Shown: one piece after another, positions 8,812-17,620 of the stretch
Position numbering within the stretch: position 1 is the first letter of the stretch
Layout of the letters: each line of letters opens with the position of its first letter
Assembly (NCBI RefSeq): GCF_020386615.1
Contig: NZ_CP077769.1
Coordinates: forward strand, 1,364,001-1,428,000
DNA length: 64,000 nucleotides
Reading direction: 5' to 3'
Source of the DNA: Chitinophaga pendula
GTDB lineage: Bacteria; Bacteroidota; Bacteroidia; Chitinophagales; Chitinophagaceae
Notes under the pieces: model-generated
What the model was told of the DNA's origin: nothing
The model's input: only the letters and a program-made list of their open reading frames with translations
Databases searched by the model: none
Translations under genes and position numbers: made by a program

Positions 8812-9255
8812 ATGTGGAGAATTTTCAAACGTAGTACCCGGCGGTTTTCTGTAGTAGATGCAATTTTTGAACGTAGTTCTCGTAAGGTTGAAAAGGTGCA
8901 GAGAAAATACGCAGATTTTCTAAATGCTAAGGTTAAAAACTGGTCGCCATTTAGTATAAAAGTGCTACTAGTGATCTTTGTTCTTTGTTACGTCTCAGTA
9001 ACGACTATTGTTTTAATAAATGCAGGAAGCACTATGGGTACTGTCACAGTTAATCCTACGCACCAAACTGCGCCTCGGCTGGTTTTTGAGAATGAAGTTA
9101 AGCCCGTGTATTTGACTGACAGGATTAAATGGTTTCGACATTACCTCGATAGCCTAAAAGCGGATAAAGTGGGAAGGAATACATATGATAGTATCCTAGC
9201 TGTAAGGCCGGGGTTGATCGATAGCCTTACACAGTTGGAGAGGTTGAATAAATAA
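8812..9255 (+). CDS. traL: TraL-like inner-membrane protein of the tra operon
   Basis: A 147-residue protein with a basic cytoplasmic N-terminus, one membrane segment (about 47-68, SIKVLLVIFVLCYVSVTTIVLI) and a periplasmic tail rich in charged residues. Its position between traK and traM and its single-span layout fit TraL; the sequence itself is weakly conserved in this family, so the name rests mostly on order. Confidence 0.65.
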   Translation: MWRIFKRSTRRFSVVDAIFERSSRKVEKVQRKYADFLNAKVKNWSPFSIKVLLVIFVLCYVSVTTIVLINAGSTMGTVTVNPTHQTAPRLVFENEVKPVYLTDRIKWFRHYLDSLKADKVGRNTYDSILAVRPGLIDSLTQLERLNK

Positions 9256-9271
9256 TTAAAAATTGGTGTAT

Positions 9272-10573
9272 ATGAAAGAAAATGAAGAAGGCGTAGCTGA
9301 TGTGAAGCTACGGAAGCAAGAACAATTTTTTATGGTACTACCTGTCCTCTTTGTTCCTTTTTTGACGATTTTGCTGTCATCCTTTGGTATTGTCAGCGGA
9401 AATGCCAAGAAGCTGATTACGGAAGTACCTGCACATGGCATAAATACTGACTTACCAAATGCCAAAAAATCGGCTGACAGCAGTTGGAATAAGTTGATGT
9501 ACTATGAAAACGCTGATCGGGATTCTGCAAAGATGCGTTCCCTGAAGGAAAAAGACCCTTATTATAAAGCGCCTTCAGTCTATGAGAATATTTTCAACGC
9601 AGATACCTCCGGGGGGAAGTTCGGTATCAATGGAATGAAGCAGAATGATCATTACTCGCGTGATGAGAATGAAGAAAAGGTTTATCGGAAGATTGCTGCC
9701 ATTACCGGGGAATTGAACCGTAACCAAACAAAGGAGTACCCGGTCCAGGTGCCGGTAGTAGGATCACGGGATAAAGTGGATTTACAGGGTGTGGATCGAT
9801 TGGAGGCGATGATGAAGGAAATGACCGATGATAAACCAGATAAACAGATGGAGCAAATTTCGACCGTGCTTGAAAAGATTTTGGACATTCAGCATCCTGA
9901 TCGAGTAAGGGATCGGATACAGGAAATGTCTGAGACGAATAGGAGCCAGGTTTTTTCTGTTAGGACTTCAGGTAACGAAGATGTTCTGTCAATTATGGAA
10001 CCAGATAAAGAGAGTGGACGCTCCTTTCTGGATTCACTGAGAATGGCGCGGTATGGAAGTATAAATCATTTCTATTCGCTGGAAGATCAACAGCCAGAAG
10101 TTAAGCAGAATACAATACGTGCAGTAATTGCGGAAAGTAAGGAAGTTACTGACGGGGCAAAAGTGAAAATGCGATTGCTGGAAGACATCTATGTTGCTGG
10201 TGTTCTCGTGCCGCGAAACGCTTATGTATGGGGAAAAGGGCGATTAGGAGAGGGACGGTTTGCTATCACCGTAAGTTCTATACAATCCGGTAACAATATT
10301 TTGCCGGTTAACCTGACCGTATTTGACATTGATGGAATAGCAGGAGTTGACGTTAACGCGAGTACGGAGACAGAGATTGTAAAGCATAGTACTGACCAGG
10401 CCATTCAGAGCCTTAGTATTGGCTCTTTGGACCCTTCTATTGGTGCGCAGGCAGCCAGTGCCGGTATCCAGGCCGCGAAGTCGTTAGTCGGTCGTAAGCT
10501 GAAGGTCGTTAAGGTTAATATCCGTTCTGGATACGATGTTCTGCTGGTTGATAACAATATTAAAAATCGATAG
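9272..10573 (+). CDS. traM: Conjugative transposon protein TraM (VirB10-like)
   Basis: A 433-residue protein from the ATG at 9272 (TTG and GTG codons just upstream are unlikely starts). A short N-terminus is followed by a membrane segment (about residues 24-44), a long polar and partly repetitive linker, and a C-terminal beta-rich domain with LEDIYVAGVLVPRNAYVWGKGRLGEGR, the part shared with VirB10/TrbI proteins. Expected to span the periplasm and link inner and outer membrane parts. Followed at 12 bases by traN. Confidence 0.9.
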   Translation: MKENEEGVADVKLRKQEQFFMVLPVLFVPFLTILLSSFGIVSGNAKKLITEVPAHGINTDLPNAKKSADSSWNKLMYYENADRDSAKMRSLKEKDPYYKAPSVYENIFNADTSGGKFGINGMKQNDHYSRDENEEKVYRKIAAITGELNRNQTKEYPVQVPVVGSRDKVDLQGVDRLEAMMKEMTDDKPDKQMEQISTVLEKILDIQHPDRVRDRIQEMSETNRSQVFSVRTSGNEDVLSIMEPDKESGRSFLDSLRMARYGSINHFYSLEDQQPEVKQNTIRAVIAESKEVTDGAKVKMRLLEDIYVAGVLVPRNAYVWGKGRLGEGRFAITVSSIQSGNNILPVNLTVFDIDGIAGVDVNASTETEIVKHSTDQAIQSLSIGSLDPSIGAQAASAGIQAAKSLVGRKLKVVKVNIRSGYDVLLVDNNIKNR

Positions 10574-10585
10574 TAAAAAAAGAGT

Positions 10586-11428
10586 ATGAAAAGGTTTTGT
10601 GTTACAGTTATTATGTGGTGTATTCTTTTTACCGCTGCTTTTGGTCAGACTGTCAACGGGGATACCGAATTGACAGTACGAAAAATTGACCCTTATTTTC
10701 TGTGGGTAAGTCTCAATCAAACAAGCAATTTAATTTTTCCTTACGCGATTAAAAGCGTGGATCGTGGAAGTGGCGCTGTGATGGTTCAAAAAGCAAAAGG
10801 AGCCGAGAATGTTTTGCAAGTTAAGGCTGCGGTAGCCGATTTCTTGCAAACGAATTTGTCGGTAATTACAGAAGACGGCAGGCTGTATTCCTTCTTATTG
10901 AGATATGCTATAGAGCCTTCCGTGTTAAATCTTCGCTTCTATAAACTTGGGGAAGAGAATCAGAATGTTTTGATAAAGGGGATGGAACATAATAAAGAGT
11001 TTTACGATTTGGCGTGTTCGGAGGTAAAAGATAACCGGGGATTTCTGCGTAAGCATATAACAGAACAAATGGTTGTTCTATCGCTTCAAAGTATTTATAT
11101 GCGTGGAAATACGATGTTTTTTAAACTAAGTATCCGCAATAACTCATCTATCATTTACTCGCCGGATTACATAAAGTTCATAGTGAAGGATCGTAAGAAG
11201 GCGAGAAAAACGGCTATCCAGGAGAAGGTATTGTCCCCTGTCTATTCTACAAACCAAGATGCTGTGAACGGTGATAGTTCAGGAAGTATTGTTCTGGCTT
11301 TTCCTTCTTTTACTATACCCAAAAATCAAAATCTGATAATTCAGGTTGGTGAAAGGAGTGGTGGAAGAACGCTGTTGCTGAAGATTAAGTACAAAGTTCT
11401 GCTGAAGGCCCGCAATTTGAGTTTTTGA
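10586..11428 (+). CDS. traN: Conjugative transposon protein TraN (DUF4138, VirB9-like)
   Basis: A 280-residue exported protein (signal peptide, cleavage near AFGQ). It has the TraN pattern: SLNQTSNLIFPYAIKSVDRGSGAVMVQK near the mature N-terminus, a Leu-rich beta domain in the middle, and a C-terminal beta domain with FTIPKNQNLIIQVGERSGGR. VirB9-like outer-membrane-complex role is known for the family. It is the last recognisable structural tra gene; no traO, traP or traQ follow. Confidence 0.88.
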   Translation: MKRFCVTVIMWCILFTAAFGQTVNGDTELTVRKIDPYFLWVSLNQTSNLIFPYAIKSVDRGSGAVMVQKAKGAENVLQVKAAVADFLQTNLSVITEDGRLYSFLLRYAIEPSVLNLRFYKLGEENQNVLIKGMEHNKEFYDLACSEVKDNRGFLRKHITEQMVVLSLQSIYMRGNTMFFKLSIRNNSSIIYSPDYIKFIVKDRKKARKTAIQEKVLSPVYSTNQDAVNGDSSGSIVLAFPSFTIPKNQNLIIQVGERSGGRTLLLKIKYKVLLKARNLSF

Positions 11429-11452
11429 GGGTTGATTGAAATAGCTTTTCTG

Positions 11453-11602
11453 ATGGTTCAATCTGGTTTTATAGAAAAGAGAGATGCTGATTTAGAAAGA
11501 CGGTTAGAATTTGTGAAGAATCAGTTAGTCAATATTGGAACAGAAGGTGGATTCACTGAGGATTGGGTGGATAAATTGAAAGCGCAGGAACCTTTAATTT
11601 AA
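11453..11602 (+). CDS. Small hypothetical protein, 49 residues
   Basis: ATG at 11453 to TAA at 11600-11602; a TTG at 11432 would add seven residues. The product (MVQSGFIEKRDADLE...) is acidic and probably helical, with no recognised domain. It sits 24 bases after traN and one base before the next gene, in the same direction, so it is likely part of the operon. Confidence 0.5.
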   Translation: MVQSGFIEKRDADLERRLEFVKNQLVNIGTEGGFTEDWVDKLKAQEPLI

Positions 11603-11603
11603 C

Positions 11604-12584
11604 ATGCGTACATTAAAGATTATCCTGATGACCGTTGAAAAAACTAATCGGAATAAAATAATTGGTAGAAAGCCAATTTTCGACATGGGTATTTCACCAG
11701 TAAAAAAAAAATTTATGGAGGGAAGTGATGTTAATATAACGCAAAAGCATTTTATGCTTATCGGTATGAAGGAGGCTTTCGATGCTGATCTGGTAAATAA
11801 GATGAACAATGGGCCTGCGGTTATTGAACATTCTTACAAAAAAGAGTATGAGGACGGCAAGAGTGATACAATTTTTCATTTGCGAAAGTCGGCGGCAAGT
11901 GGTGATTATTTCCTCAATAAATACACCATGTCTGCACAGAAAGAAGGTAGTGCTGATATTCGTACTCAGACCTTTTATTTGAATTATAAAAAAGACAACA
12001 ATATTGGTGAGAAAGCGAAGGAAAACTTTACCTATAAGATGGCTTACAACTTCTTACAGGGGCGACCCGTTCATCATGCAAAAACTGACGCCTGGGAACG
12101 AATCAAGCCGAAGGAAAAGCTAGAGAATGGCAATTATGCGAGCGAACGGTTTGATAAATCCTATGGGTATAATTTGGGAAAGGTCATTGATGAGTATTCG
12201 GTTGTGTATAAAAATGCCTTAAAGGAATCACTGGAAAGGGGAAATCTACAAAAGGAAAAGTTCTTGAACAGAGATGGTCAGCATGAAGAATTGTATGTGA
12301 CGCCAGGTATCCGAGCCGGTAGTTTGATTCTTTTTGGCTTGGATAAAAAGCTAATTCCATTGGACCAGCAGATAGCAAAAGGGTTTATTAGCGAGGATTT
12401 AGGCCAGAAATTAAAGCAACTACAGCAAGAACAGTTGCAACGCACACCAGTTGGCAATAAACAGACCAACATGCTAGCCGAGAAGCCACAGGAGAGTGTA
12501 ACGCAAACGGAGAAAATAGCCGAACGGCAGAAAAATGGGGAAAGCCTCCAAAATGAGAAAAAGCAAAAACACGGAATGGGATGA
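11604..12584 (+). CDS. Hypothetical accessory protein of the conjugative element
   Basis: A 326-residue soluble, charged protein. Visible features are a central block (KPKEKLENGNYASERFDKSYG), a C-terminal globular part (LYVTPGIRAGSLILFGLDKKL) and a Gln/Lys/Glu-rich low-complexity tail. It recalls the large accessory proteins often placed after tra operons in Bacteroidetes elements (DUF3945-like), but I cannot confirm the family. Its stop overlaps the start of the next gene by four bases, which suggests translational coupling. Confidence 0.6.
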   Translation: MRTLKIILMTVEKTNRNKIIGRKPIFDMGISPVKKKFMEGSDVNITQKHFMLIGMKEAFDADLVNKMNNGPAVIEHSYKKEYEDGKSDTIFHLRKSAASGDYFLNKYTMSAQKEGSADIRTQTFYLNYKKDNNIGEKAKENFTYKMAYNFLQGRPVHHAKTDAWERIKPKEKLENGNYASERFDKSYGYNLGKVIDEYSVVYKNALKESLERGNLQKEKFLNRDGQHEELYVTPGIRAGSLILFGLDKKLIPLDQQIAKGFISEDLGQKLKQLQQEQLQRTPVGNKQTNMLAEKPQESVTQTEKIAERQKNGESLQNEKKQKHGMG

Positions 12585-12883
12585 TGACATTGGAAAATTA
12601 TGTTTCCGACTTTTTGGATATGGTTTATGAAGATCCGAAGCTTGGCCCAAAACATATAAGCCTAATGCTTGCAATTTTATATTTCTTTTATCGCCAGGAC
12701 TGTAAAAATCCAGTGAAGGTTTTTTCAAGTCAATTGCGAGAACAAGCTAAGATAAGATCACAGAGAATCTATTATTACTGTATGAAGGATTTAAAGGAGT
12801 GGGGCTATATAAAAATGAAGCCGTCATATATACGTCACGAGGCAAGTGAAGTGACGTTACGGCCTATCGGAAAAAAGGGATGA
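12581..12883 (+). CDS. Small winged-helix-like hypothetical protein
   Basis: A 100-residue protein starting at ATG 12581 (or 12584), overlapping the previous gene. The sequence alternates helices with a terminal beta-type segment (KISLM... then FSSQLREQAKIRSQRIYYYCMKDLKEWGYIKMKPSYI), which looks like a winged helix with recognition helix and wing. A DNA-binding role is inferred from that pattern alone. A strong terminator starts at its stop codon. Confidence 0.6.
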   Translation: MMTLENYVSDFLDMVYEDPKLGPKHISLMLAILYFFYRQDCKNPVKVFSSQLREQAKIRSQRIYYYCMKDLKEWGYIKMKPSYIRHEASEVTLRPIGKKG

Positions 12884-12913
12884 AGGGAGCGAGAATAAGT
12901 CGCTCCCTTTTAT
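12883..12913 (+). terminator. Rho-independent terminator ending the tra operon
   Basis: AAGGGAGCGA pairs perfectly with TCGCTCCCTT around a 7-base loop (gaataag), followed by TTATTT. It closes the run of genes that starts at 1679. Confidence 0.88.
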
Positions 12914-13058
12914 TTACAAACTACTAATGAGAATCGTTAACAAATATTATAAATAATGTATTTAATATTGTATACATAAGAATAGATAAACAATTAGTTA
13001 TAACGTGTGTAATATGAAATTTAATGTTAATAGTATTTTAATGCTAAATAAATTAGTA

Positions 13059-13066
13059 TAGATTTG
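13059..13066 (+). promoter_or_regulatory. Candidate -7 box for umuDC
   Basis: TAGATTTG matches the Bacteroidetes -7 consensus TAnnTTTG exactly, 60 bases before the umuD start. No good -33 TTTG was seen at 19-21 bases upstream. An SOS operator could not be assigned. Confidence 0.5.
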
Positions 13067-13126
13067 CTAAAAATATTAACTGTCATGAGGGGGACTAATG
13101 CGCACGTGTGTGTATATAATAGCGCG

Positions 13127-13516
13127 ATGCTTAAAATATCAAAAATAACTATTCCTGTATCTGCTGGTTTCCCATCTCCGGCTCAAGACTATCGGGAGGA
13201 GGAAATAAATTTAGCCAAACTATTATGTTTAGATTCTCCCTCGGTTTATCTCGCAAAGGTTGAGGGGGATAGTATGGAAGATGCGAATTGTCCAAATGGA
13301 ACGATGCTGGTAATCGATCGCAGTATTGTACCCCGAAGCAGAGATATAATTGTCGGTATATTAAATGGAGGTTTTATTGTGAAGAGATTAATAAATACAC
13401 CCAACGGTATTCTGCTTTATGCGGAACATAAGACGTACCCGCCATATGCTTTAAAGGAAGATGATGAATTTGAGATTTGGGGAGTGGTGGTAAAGATGAT
13501 ACTTGATCCTAAATGA
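13127..13516 (+). CDS. umuD: UmuD-like autocleaved SOS protein
   Basis: A 129-residue protein from the ATG at 13127; a longer reading from TTG 13064 would start inside the promoter region. It carries the S24/LexA peptidase dyad: Ser49 in EGDSMEDA and Lys86 in GGFIVKRL, with a probable cleavage Ala13-Gly14 in VSAGFPSPA. In E. coli, RecA-stimulated cleavage gives UmuD', the partner of UmuC in translesion polymerase V. The downstream umuC start (13524) lies just after its stop, so the pair is coupled. Confidence 0.92.
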   Translation: MLKISKITIPVSAGFPSPAQDYREEEINLAKLLCLDSPSVYLAKVEGDSMEDANCPNGTMLVIDRSIVPRSRDIIVGILNGGFIVKRLINTPNGILLYAEHKTYPPYALKEDDEFEIWGVVVKMILDPK

Positions 13517-13523
13517 TCAATTT

Positions 13524-14786
13524 ATGATAGCTCTAGTAGATTGCAACAATTTTTATGCTTCGTGCGAGAAATTGTTTCAACCACAACTCAAAGGACGGCC
13601 AGTAGTTGTTTTAAGTAATAATGATGGTTGTGTAATCGCACGAAGTGACGAGGCGAAACTATTGGGAATTGAAATGGGAGCTCCAGTATTTTTGATGGAA
13701 GAAATGTTGGAGGCAAATAATGTTGCCATTTTTAGTAGCAATTACACATTGTATGGCAGCTTGTCGGATCGGGTTATGCGTGCGTTGGGAAAATTCACTC
13801 CTGAGATTGAGATTTATTCAATTGATGAAGCATTTCTTATGTTGGATAACTCGGATGTTGATTATTTTGATTTTGGAATTCAGATAAGGGAATACATTAG
13901 AAAAAATGTCGGAATCCCTGTTAGTGTCGGCATTGCTCCTAGTAAAACCTTGGCAAAAATGGCAAATCGTTTTGCAAAAAAAACAAAGAAAGGGATAGGT
14001 TGCCATGTGGTAAATACACCGGAATCAATCGACGAAATACTTCGCGCCACAGAAGTTCATGAAATTTGGGGAATCGGAAAAAGATATACCGCGTTACTAC
14101 TCAAAAATGGATTGAAAACAGCCTATGATGTGTCAAAAGCTTCAGAGAATTGGATTTTAAGAGAATTAACGGTTGTGGGACACCGGATGTGGAAAGAATT
14201 GAACGGTATTCCTGCTTTTGAGATGGAATATATTATACCGAATAAAAAGAATATTTGTGTTTCAAGAAGTTTTGGCCAACTATTAAGCAATCAAAAGGAT
14301 GTTGGTGAGGCGCTCTCAAATTATGTAGCCATCGCTGCGCGAAAATTAAGGTCTCAACGTAGTTGTGCCAAAGAATTGGCTGTTTTCCTTCAGACCAATA
14401 ATTTTAGATCGAACGATCCTCAATATTTTAGAAGCATTAATATGGAGTTGCCTGTGGCTACGAATAATACAACTCAGCTACTGAAGGCTGCCGGGAATGC
14501 CCTTTCACGAATATGGCGTGACGGATACAAGTTTAAGAAAGTCGGTGTAACATTGCTAGATTTGAAACCCGACGATCAAGTTCAATATTCATTATTTGAT
14601 AATCCACATTTTGAAAAGGATAATCGTGTAATGAAGACAATGGATGAGATTAATAGAATATTTGGCGGAAAGGATGTTTTAAAAATCGCTTCACAAGGGT
14701 ATGGAAGTAAATGGAAATTACGTCAATTAAAACTATCTCCATGTTACACAACACGTATAAGTGATATTTTAACTATTAAAATTTGA
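13524..14786 (+). CDS. umuC: UmuC-like Y-family translesion DNA polymerase
   Basis: A 420-residue protein from the ATG at 13524. Y-family hallmarks are present: metal-binding MIALVDCNNFYASCE at the N-terminus, SNNDGCVIARSDEAK, and the catalytic YSIDEAFL. The thumb/HhH part reads EIWGIGKRY and the little finger ends in the DUF4113-type C-terminal extension found in UmuC (KKVGVTLLDLKP, YSLFD). Length is normal for UmuC. Mobile-element umuDC genes raise damage-induced mutation in hosts; that role here is inferred. Confidence 0.95.
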   Translation: MIALVDCNNFYASCEKLFQPQLKGRPVVVLSNNDGCVIARSDEAKLLGIEMGAPVFLMEEMLEANNVAIFSSNYTLYGSLSDRVMRALGKFTPEIEIYSIDEAFLMLDNSDVDYFDFGIQIREYIRKNVGIPVSVGIAPSKTLAKMANRFAKKTKKGIGCHVVNTPESIDEILRATEVHEIWGIGKRYTALLLKNGLKTAYDVSKASENWILRELTVVGHRMWKELNGIPAFEMEYIIPNKKNICVSRSFGQLLSNQKDVGEALSNYVAIAARKLRSQRSCAKELAVFLQTNNFRSNDPQYFRSINMELPVATNNTTQLLKAAGNALSRIWRDGYKFKKVGVTLLDLKPDDQVQYSLFDNPHFEKDNRVMKTMDEINRIFGGKDVLKIASQGYGSKWKLRQLKLSPCYTTRISDILTIKI

Positions 14787-14789
14787 GCT

Positions 14790-15299
14790 ATGCATAATCC
14801 GCTCGCTAAATTATCCATTAAATTACTTGACGCGATTTTACAGGATAGGTACTTATTTTTTGTTCGACAGGCGTATACTCGTGCAATTGATCCTATGGAT
14901 CAAAGTATAAAGGGCGCATTTCTTTTCACTCACTACCGGGAGAGGAGAGATGCGGAAGCGCATTTGTCTGCCCTTTATAATGATTCTTATAGCAAGCTCT
15001 ATGATTGTACCCAAACTGAAGATAGATTGAACTTAAACAGAGCTGCACAGCAACCACTAGGATATTTAATATATGCAGCAATACTGAATGCAAAAAAATG
15101 GGAGCCGCCATTATCTTTAACACCTAAGATTAAATCGTATATTAGAAAAAATACTAGCTGGGAGCTTGACAGGGGAGAGACGTTAAAAATTGAGTTAGCT
15201 TTACAATTCGGAGAACTATATCTCAAATTTAGGCACGGTCAAAACGAAGAAATGAAAATTGCTTTATACGAGATTGAAAGGATATACATTGGTTTCTGA
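14790..15299 (+). CDS. Hypothetical protein in the umuDC-SRAP cassette
   Basis: A 169-residue, mostly helical soluble protein beginning three bases after umuC. I do not recognise a domain. The start at ATG 14790 gives tight spacing and suggests co-transcription. A job in damage tolerance is only guilt by association with the flanking genes. Confidence 0.65.
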   Translation: MHNPLAKLSIKLLDAILQDRYLFFVRQAYTRAIDPMDQSIKGAFLFTHYRERRDAEAHLSALYNDSYSKLYDCTQTEDRLNLNRAAQQPLGYLIYAAILNAKKWEPPLSLTPKIKSYIRKNTSWELDRGETLKIELALQFGELYLKFRHGQNEEMKIALYEIERIYIGF

Positions 15300-15347
15300 T
15301 TGTGATAATGAACGATAGATAGGTTGTATTAACATTAAATTTTTTTT

Positions 15348-16103
15348 ATGTGTTATGATCTTTCTTTTTCATGTTCTATTGATAGCATAATTGAACACTT
15401 GCCAGAAATTAAACAGGACGCAGGTCTTTTTTTAGAATTTGAGCCAGCATATCATAGAGTTGCGCAAAGCTATCCCCGCTGGCCGATTATCATCAATTCT
15501 TCTGGTAATTTATCACTACGACGTTTTGAATGGGGGATCATTGCTCCATATATGAAGACACAAGAAGATGTGAAGAAAAGTAGGAAATGGATGGTGAATG
15601 CGAGATCAGAAAAGATATTTGACCCAAAGGCATATTGGAACAGGATTCGTAATAATCGTTGTTTAGTGGCAACGTCGGGATTTTTCGAGCATAGAGAGAT
15701 ACCTAACAGGAAAAACAAGGTGCCATATTTCATTCGTGAAAAAGGACGTGACGTATTTTTTATCGCCGGTCTTTACCAATATTCTCATTTCCCCAATATT
15801 AGTACGGGCGAGCTACCAGGTACTTTTACAGTAATAACTAGGGAGGCTAATAACGTAATGAGGCAAATCCATAATGGTGGTGAGAATGCTGGAAGAATGC
15901 CATTGTTGCTGCCCGTGGAATTGGAACGGCATTGGCTAGATCCTTCCCTTTCCGATAATGATATCAAAGAAATACTTTCCTATTCTATACCATCTGGGCA
16001 ATTGGAATATTGGCCAGTAAACTCCGTAAGAAAAGCAAAGGAGGATAACGTGTCGGTGATAACACCGTTTTCATACGAAGGATTGCCTGAAATAATTGCT
16101 TGA
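15348..16103 (+). CDS. SRAP domain abasic-site protein (YedK/HMCES)
   Basis: A 251-residue protein covering the whole SRAP fold. Cys2 directly after the initiator Met is the residue that forms the covalent link with abasic sites. WMVNARSEKIF holds the conserved Asn and Arg, SGFFEH holds the active Glu, and the conserved His lies in IHNGGENAGRMPLLL. YedK/HMCES proteins protect abasic sites in single-stranded DNA. SRAP genes are known to travel with SOS polymerases, which fits this neighbourhood. Confidence 0.93.
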   Translation: MCYDLSFSCSIDSIIEHLPEIKQDAGLFLEFEPAYHRVAQSYPRWPIIINSSGNLSLRRFEWGIIAPYMKTQEDVKKSRKWMVNARSEKIFDPKAYWNRIRNNRCLVATSGFFEHREIPNRKNKVPYFIREKGRDVFFIAGLYQYSHFPNISTGELPGTFTVITREANNVMRQIHNGGENAGRMPLLLPVELERHWLDPSLSDNDIKEILSYSIPSGQLEYWPVNSVRKAKEDNVSVITPFSYEGLPEIIA

Positions 16104-16197
16104 ATTGTCGGGAGAAAAAGAGATTTTTTTTGAATGAAAGCATAATATAATTCCACCTGACTATAGAAGGAATATTGAATTTGCAATAATTATAATG

Positions 16198-16235
16198 AAA
16201 GGGGCTCTGCCAAATTAAATTGGAGAGCCCCTTTT
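16198..16235 (+). terminator. Rho-independent terminator after the SRAP gene
   Basis: AAAGGGGCTCT pairs with AGAGCCCCTTTT over a 15-base loop. The symmetric A/T flanks allow function in both directions, although the convergent minus-strand gene ends 130 bases further on. Confidence 0.8.
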
Positions 16236-16365
16236 CGGCTATTGTTTGAAACTAAAATGAAGTTAAAGATTTAAGCAGGAGAGACTGTTAATCATTATTT
16301 GTTAATTACGGATTAACAAATAGGAATTAATGAAATTATTCTTCATGTGAGAGGAGGGCCAAGTT

Positions 16366-17085
16366 CTATGTTCGGTCTATTTTTTCATAATCATAAATAT
16401 AGAATGATTTCGTATTAAGATGTCCTACACAAATTCCAAATATTTCTTTGCCAATAAGATTTTCGTATATAATGTCGTCTTCATTCATCCAATCAAAATC
16501 TGCGTTAACAAAAAAGGTATAATATTGGTATTTGGGTCTACCAATGAAAATATTAAATGCACATATAGATTCGTGTGTTGTCCTTAAAACAGTTCTTTCG
16601 AATATTCTATCGATCATTTCCTCACTAAATAGTATCTTATTAAGCCTTGTCTCCTTTGCACCAATTAACTCTTGCCAAACATCAATTTCAATATCGGGAT
16701 AGAAAGGGATAACAGTTATACTATCTATCGAAATATTATCTTCAGAGGTGATTTTTAAATATGCGTTGCTAAATACGTATAGGTAAGAATTTGTTTCAAA
16801 ATAGGAGTTGTCATTTTCATAAAATATGGGATTATCTGCTTTAGCATATTTATAAAACGTTCCTAAATGATTTTTTGCAAGTTCTAGACTCACGCCTGGC
16901 TTCAGATATCGTAAAATATCAGTCGTTATTACTTTGCTGTCTTTAAATGGTTGGACGATTCGTCGTTGTTGTTCATCTTTTTTGTTTTTGTGATTGTTAT
17001 GCATTACTTGGATCACATAAACAAAAAATCCCGAAACAATACCACCTACGATACCTCCAAATATATTTAACATTAAATCATTCAT
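16366..17085 (-). CDS. Membrane-anchored hypothetical protein (ETEC_3214-like)
   Basis: A 239-residue protein with one N-terminal membrane segment rich in Gly (residues about 6-28), a short basic stretch, then a soluble domain. VITTDILRYLKPGVSLELAKNHLG resembles the start of the ETEC_3214-type domain, but this is from memory and weak. Aromatic beta segments follow. It is on the opposite strand to the SRAP gene and may be co-transcribed with the 35-codon gene just upstream. Function unknown. Confidence 0.6.
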   Translation of the reverse strand: MNDLMLNIFGGIVGGIVSGFFVYVIQVMHNNHKNKKDEQQRRIVQPFKDSKVITTDILRYLKPGVSLELAKNHLGTFYKYAKADNPIFYENDNSYFETNSYLYVFSNAYLKITSEDNISIDSITVIPFYPDIEIDVWQELIGAKETRLNKILFSEEMIDRIFERTVLRTTHESICAFNIFIGRPKYQYYTFFVNADFDWMNEDDIIYENLIGKEIFGICVGHLNTKSFYIYDYEKIDRT

Positions 17086-17152
17086 GTATATTTATAGTTG
17101 AATTTTATATAATATTTATAGAAATATCAGAATAACAGTATCCCTGATAATT

Positions 17153-17260
17153 TCAATCGCGATTCCAAGCTTCTCTGATATCTGCTGCGTCTTCTGACTT
17201 TGATTCTTCTGTTATTTTTCGTTTCGTACCGGGTTTAAACTCTAATTTAATGTAATTCAT
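17153..17260 (-). CDS. Small 35-residue hypothetical protein
   Basis: ATG at 17260 to TGA at 17153-17155 on the minus strand. The product begins MNYIKLEFKPGTKRK and ends REAWNRD: a basic first half and an acidic second half. It lies 67 bases upstream of the membrane-protein gene on the same strand. Coding status is uncertain; its residue composition looks protein-like. Confidence 0.35.
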   Translation of the reverse strand: MNYIKLEFKPGTKRKITEESKSEDAADIREAWNRD

Positions 17261-17402
17261 TCAGTTGAAATGGCGAATTTTTAACGCTTGACATAAAAGT
17301 TATATATTTATTGAAGATATTTAGACTTCTTTCTATAGATATTAAGTTATCTCGGCTAATTTTCGTAAATCAAAAATAAAGGAGTTCGAGTTTTGTACCA
17401 TA

Positions 17403-17412
17403 GGGTTCACAA
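17403..17412 (+). other. Candidate attachment core, left end of second element
   Basis: GGGTTCACAA differs by one base from GGGATCACAA at 27729-27738 beyond the integrase. In both places a hairpin with T-tract follows within 20 bases, and integrase-type repeats lie on the element side. Suggestive, not proven. Confidence 0.35.
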
Positions 17413-17421
17413 GCAACTTCT

Positions 17422-17455
17422 AAAACCTGCGCTAGTCGCAGGTTTTTCTTTTTTA
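17422..17455 (+). terminator. Rho-independent terminator at the element junction
   Basis: AAAACCTGCG pairs with CGCAGGTTTT around ctagt, followed by TCTTTTTT. Confidence 0.75.
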
Positions 17456-17475
17456 GTTGAGCGTTTAGTCGAGTT
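17452..17475 (+). repeat. Paired 12 bp repeats, probable integrase arm sites (left)
   Basis: TTTAGTTGAGCG (17452-17463) is followed without a gap by TTTAGTCGAGTT (17464-17475). The same two 12-mers, in the other order, sit just upstream of the integrase gene at 27574-27597, in the same orientation. Confidence 0.6.
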
Positions 17476-17620
17476 CCTTTTGTATAACTCCGATTTCTTT
17501 CCCGTACTTTATACAGGTTAATCAGCTTTTACTAAGGTACAAAATAAACATACAGAGATTAACATGCCCCTACCGTTATTTGCGCAAATAATAAAGCATT
17601 AAACAGTTATCTATAAATGC

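Larger units (their letters stand above)
17261..17620. other. Non-coding junction between the two mobile regions
   Basis: Holds a possible attachment core (GGGTTCACAA, 17403-17412), a terminator and a pair of 12 bp repeats, described separately. The rest is AT-rich with no gene seen. Confidence 0.6.

Noticed and set aside
17370..17412. Possible tRNA 3' end (TTCGAGT followed by GGGTTCACAA)
   Set aside because: No T-stem pairing and no tRNA body upstream in the AT-rich sequence; kept only as a possible attachment core.
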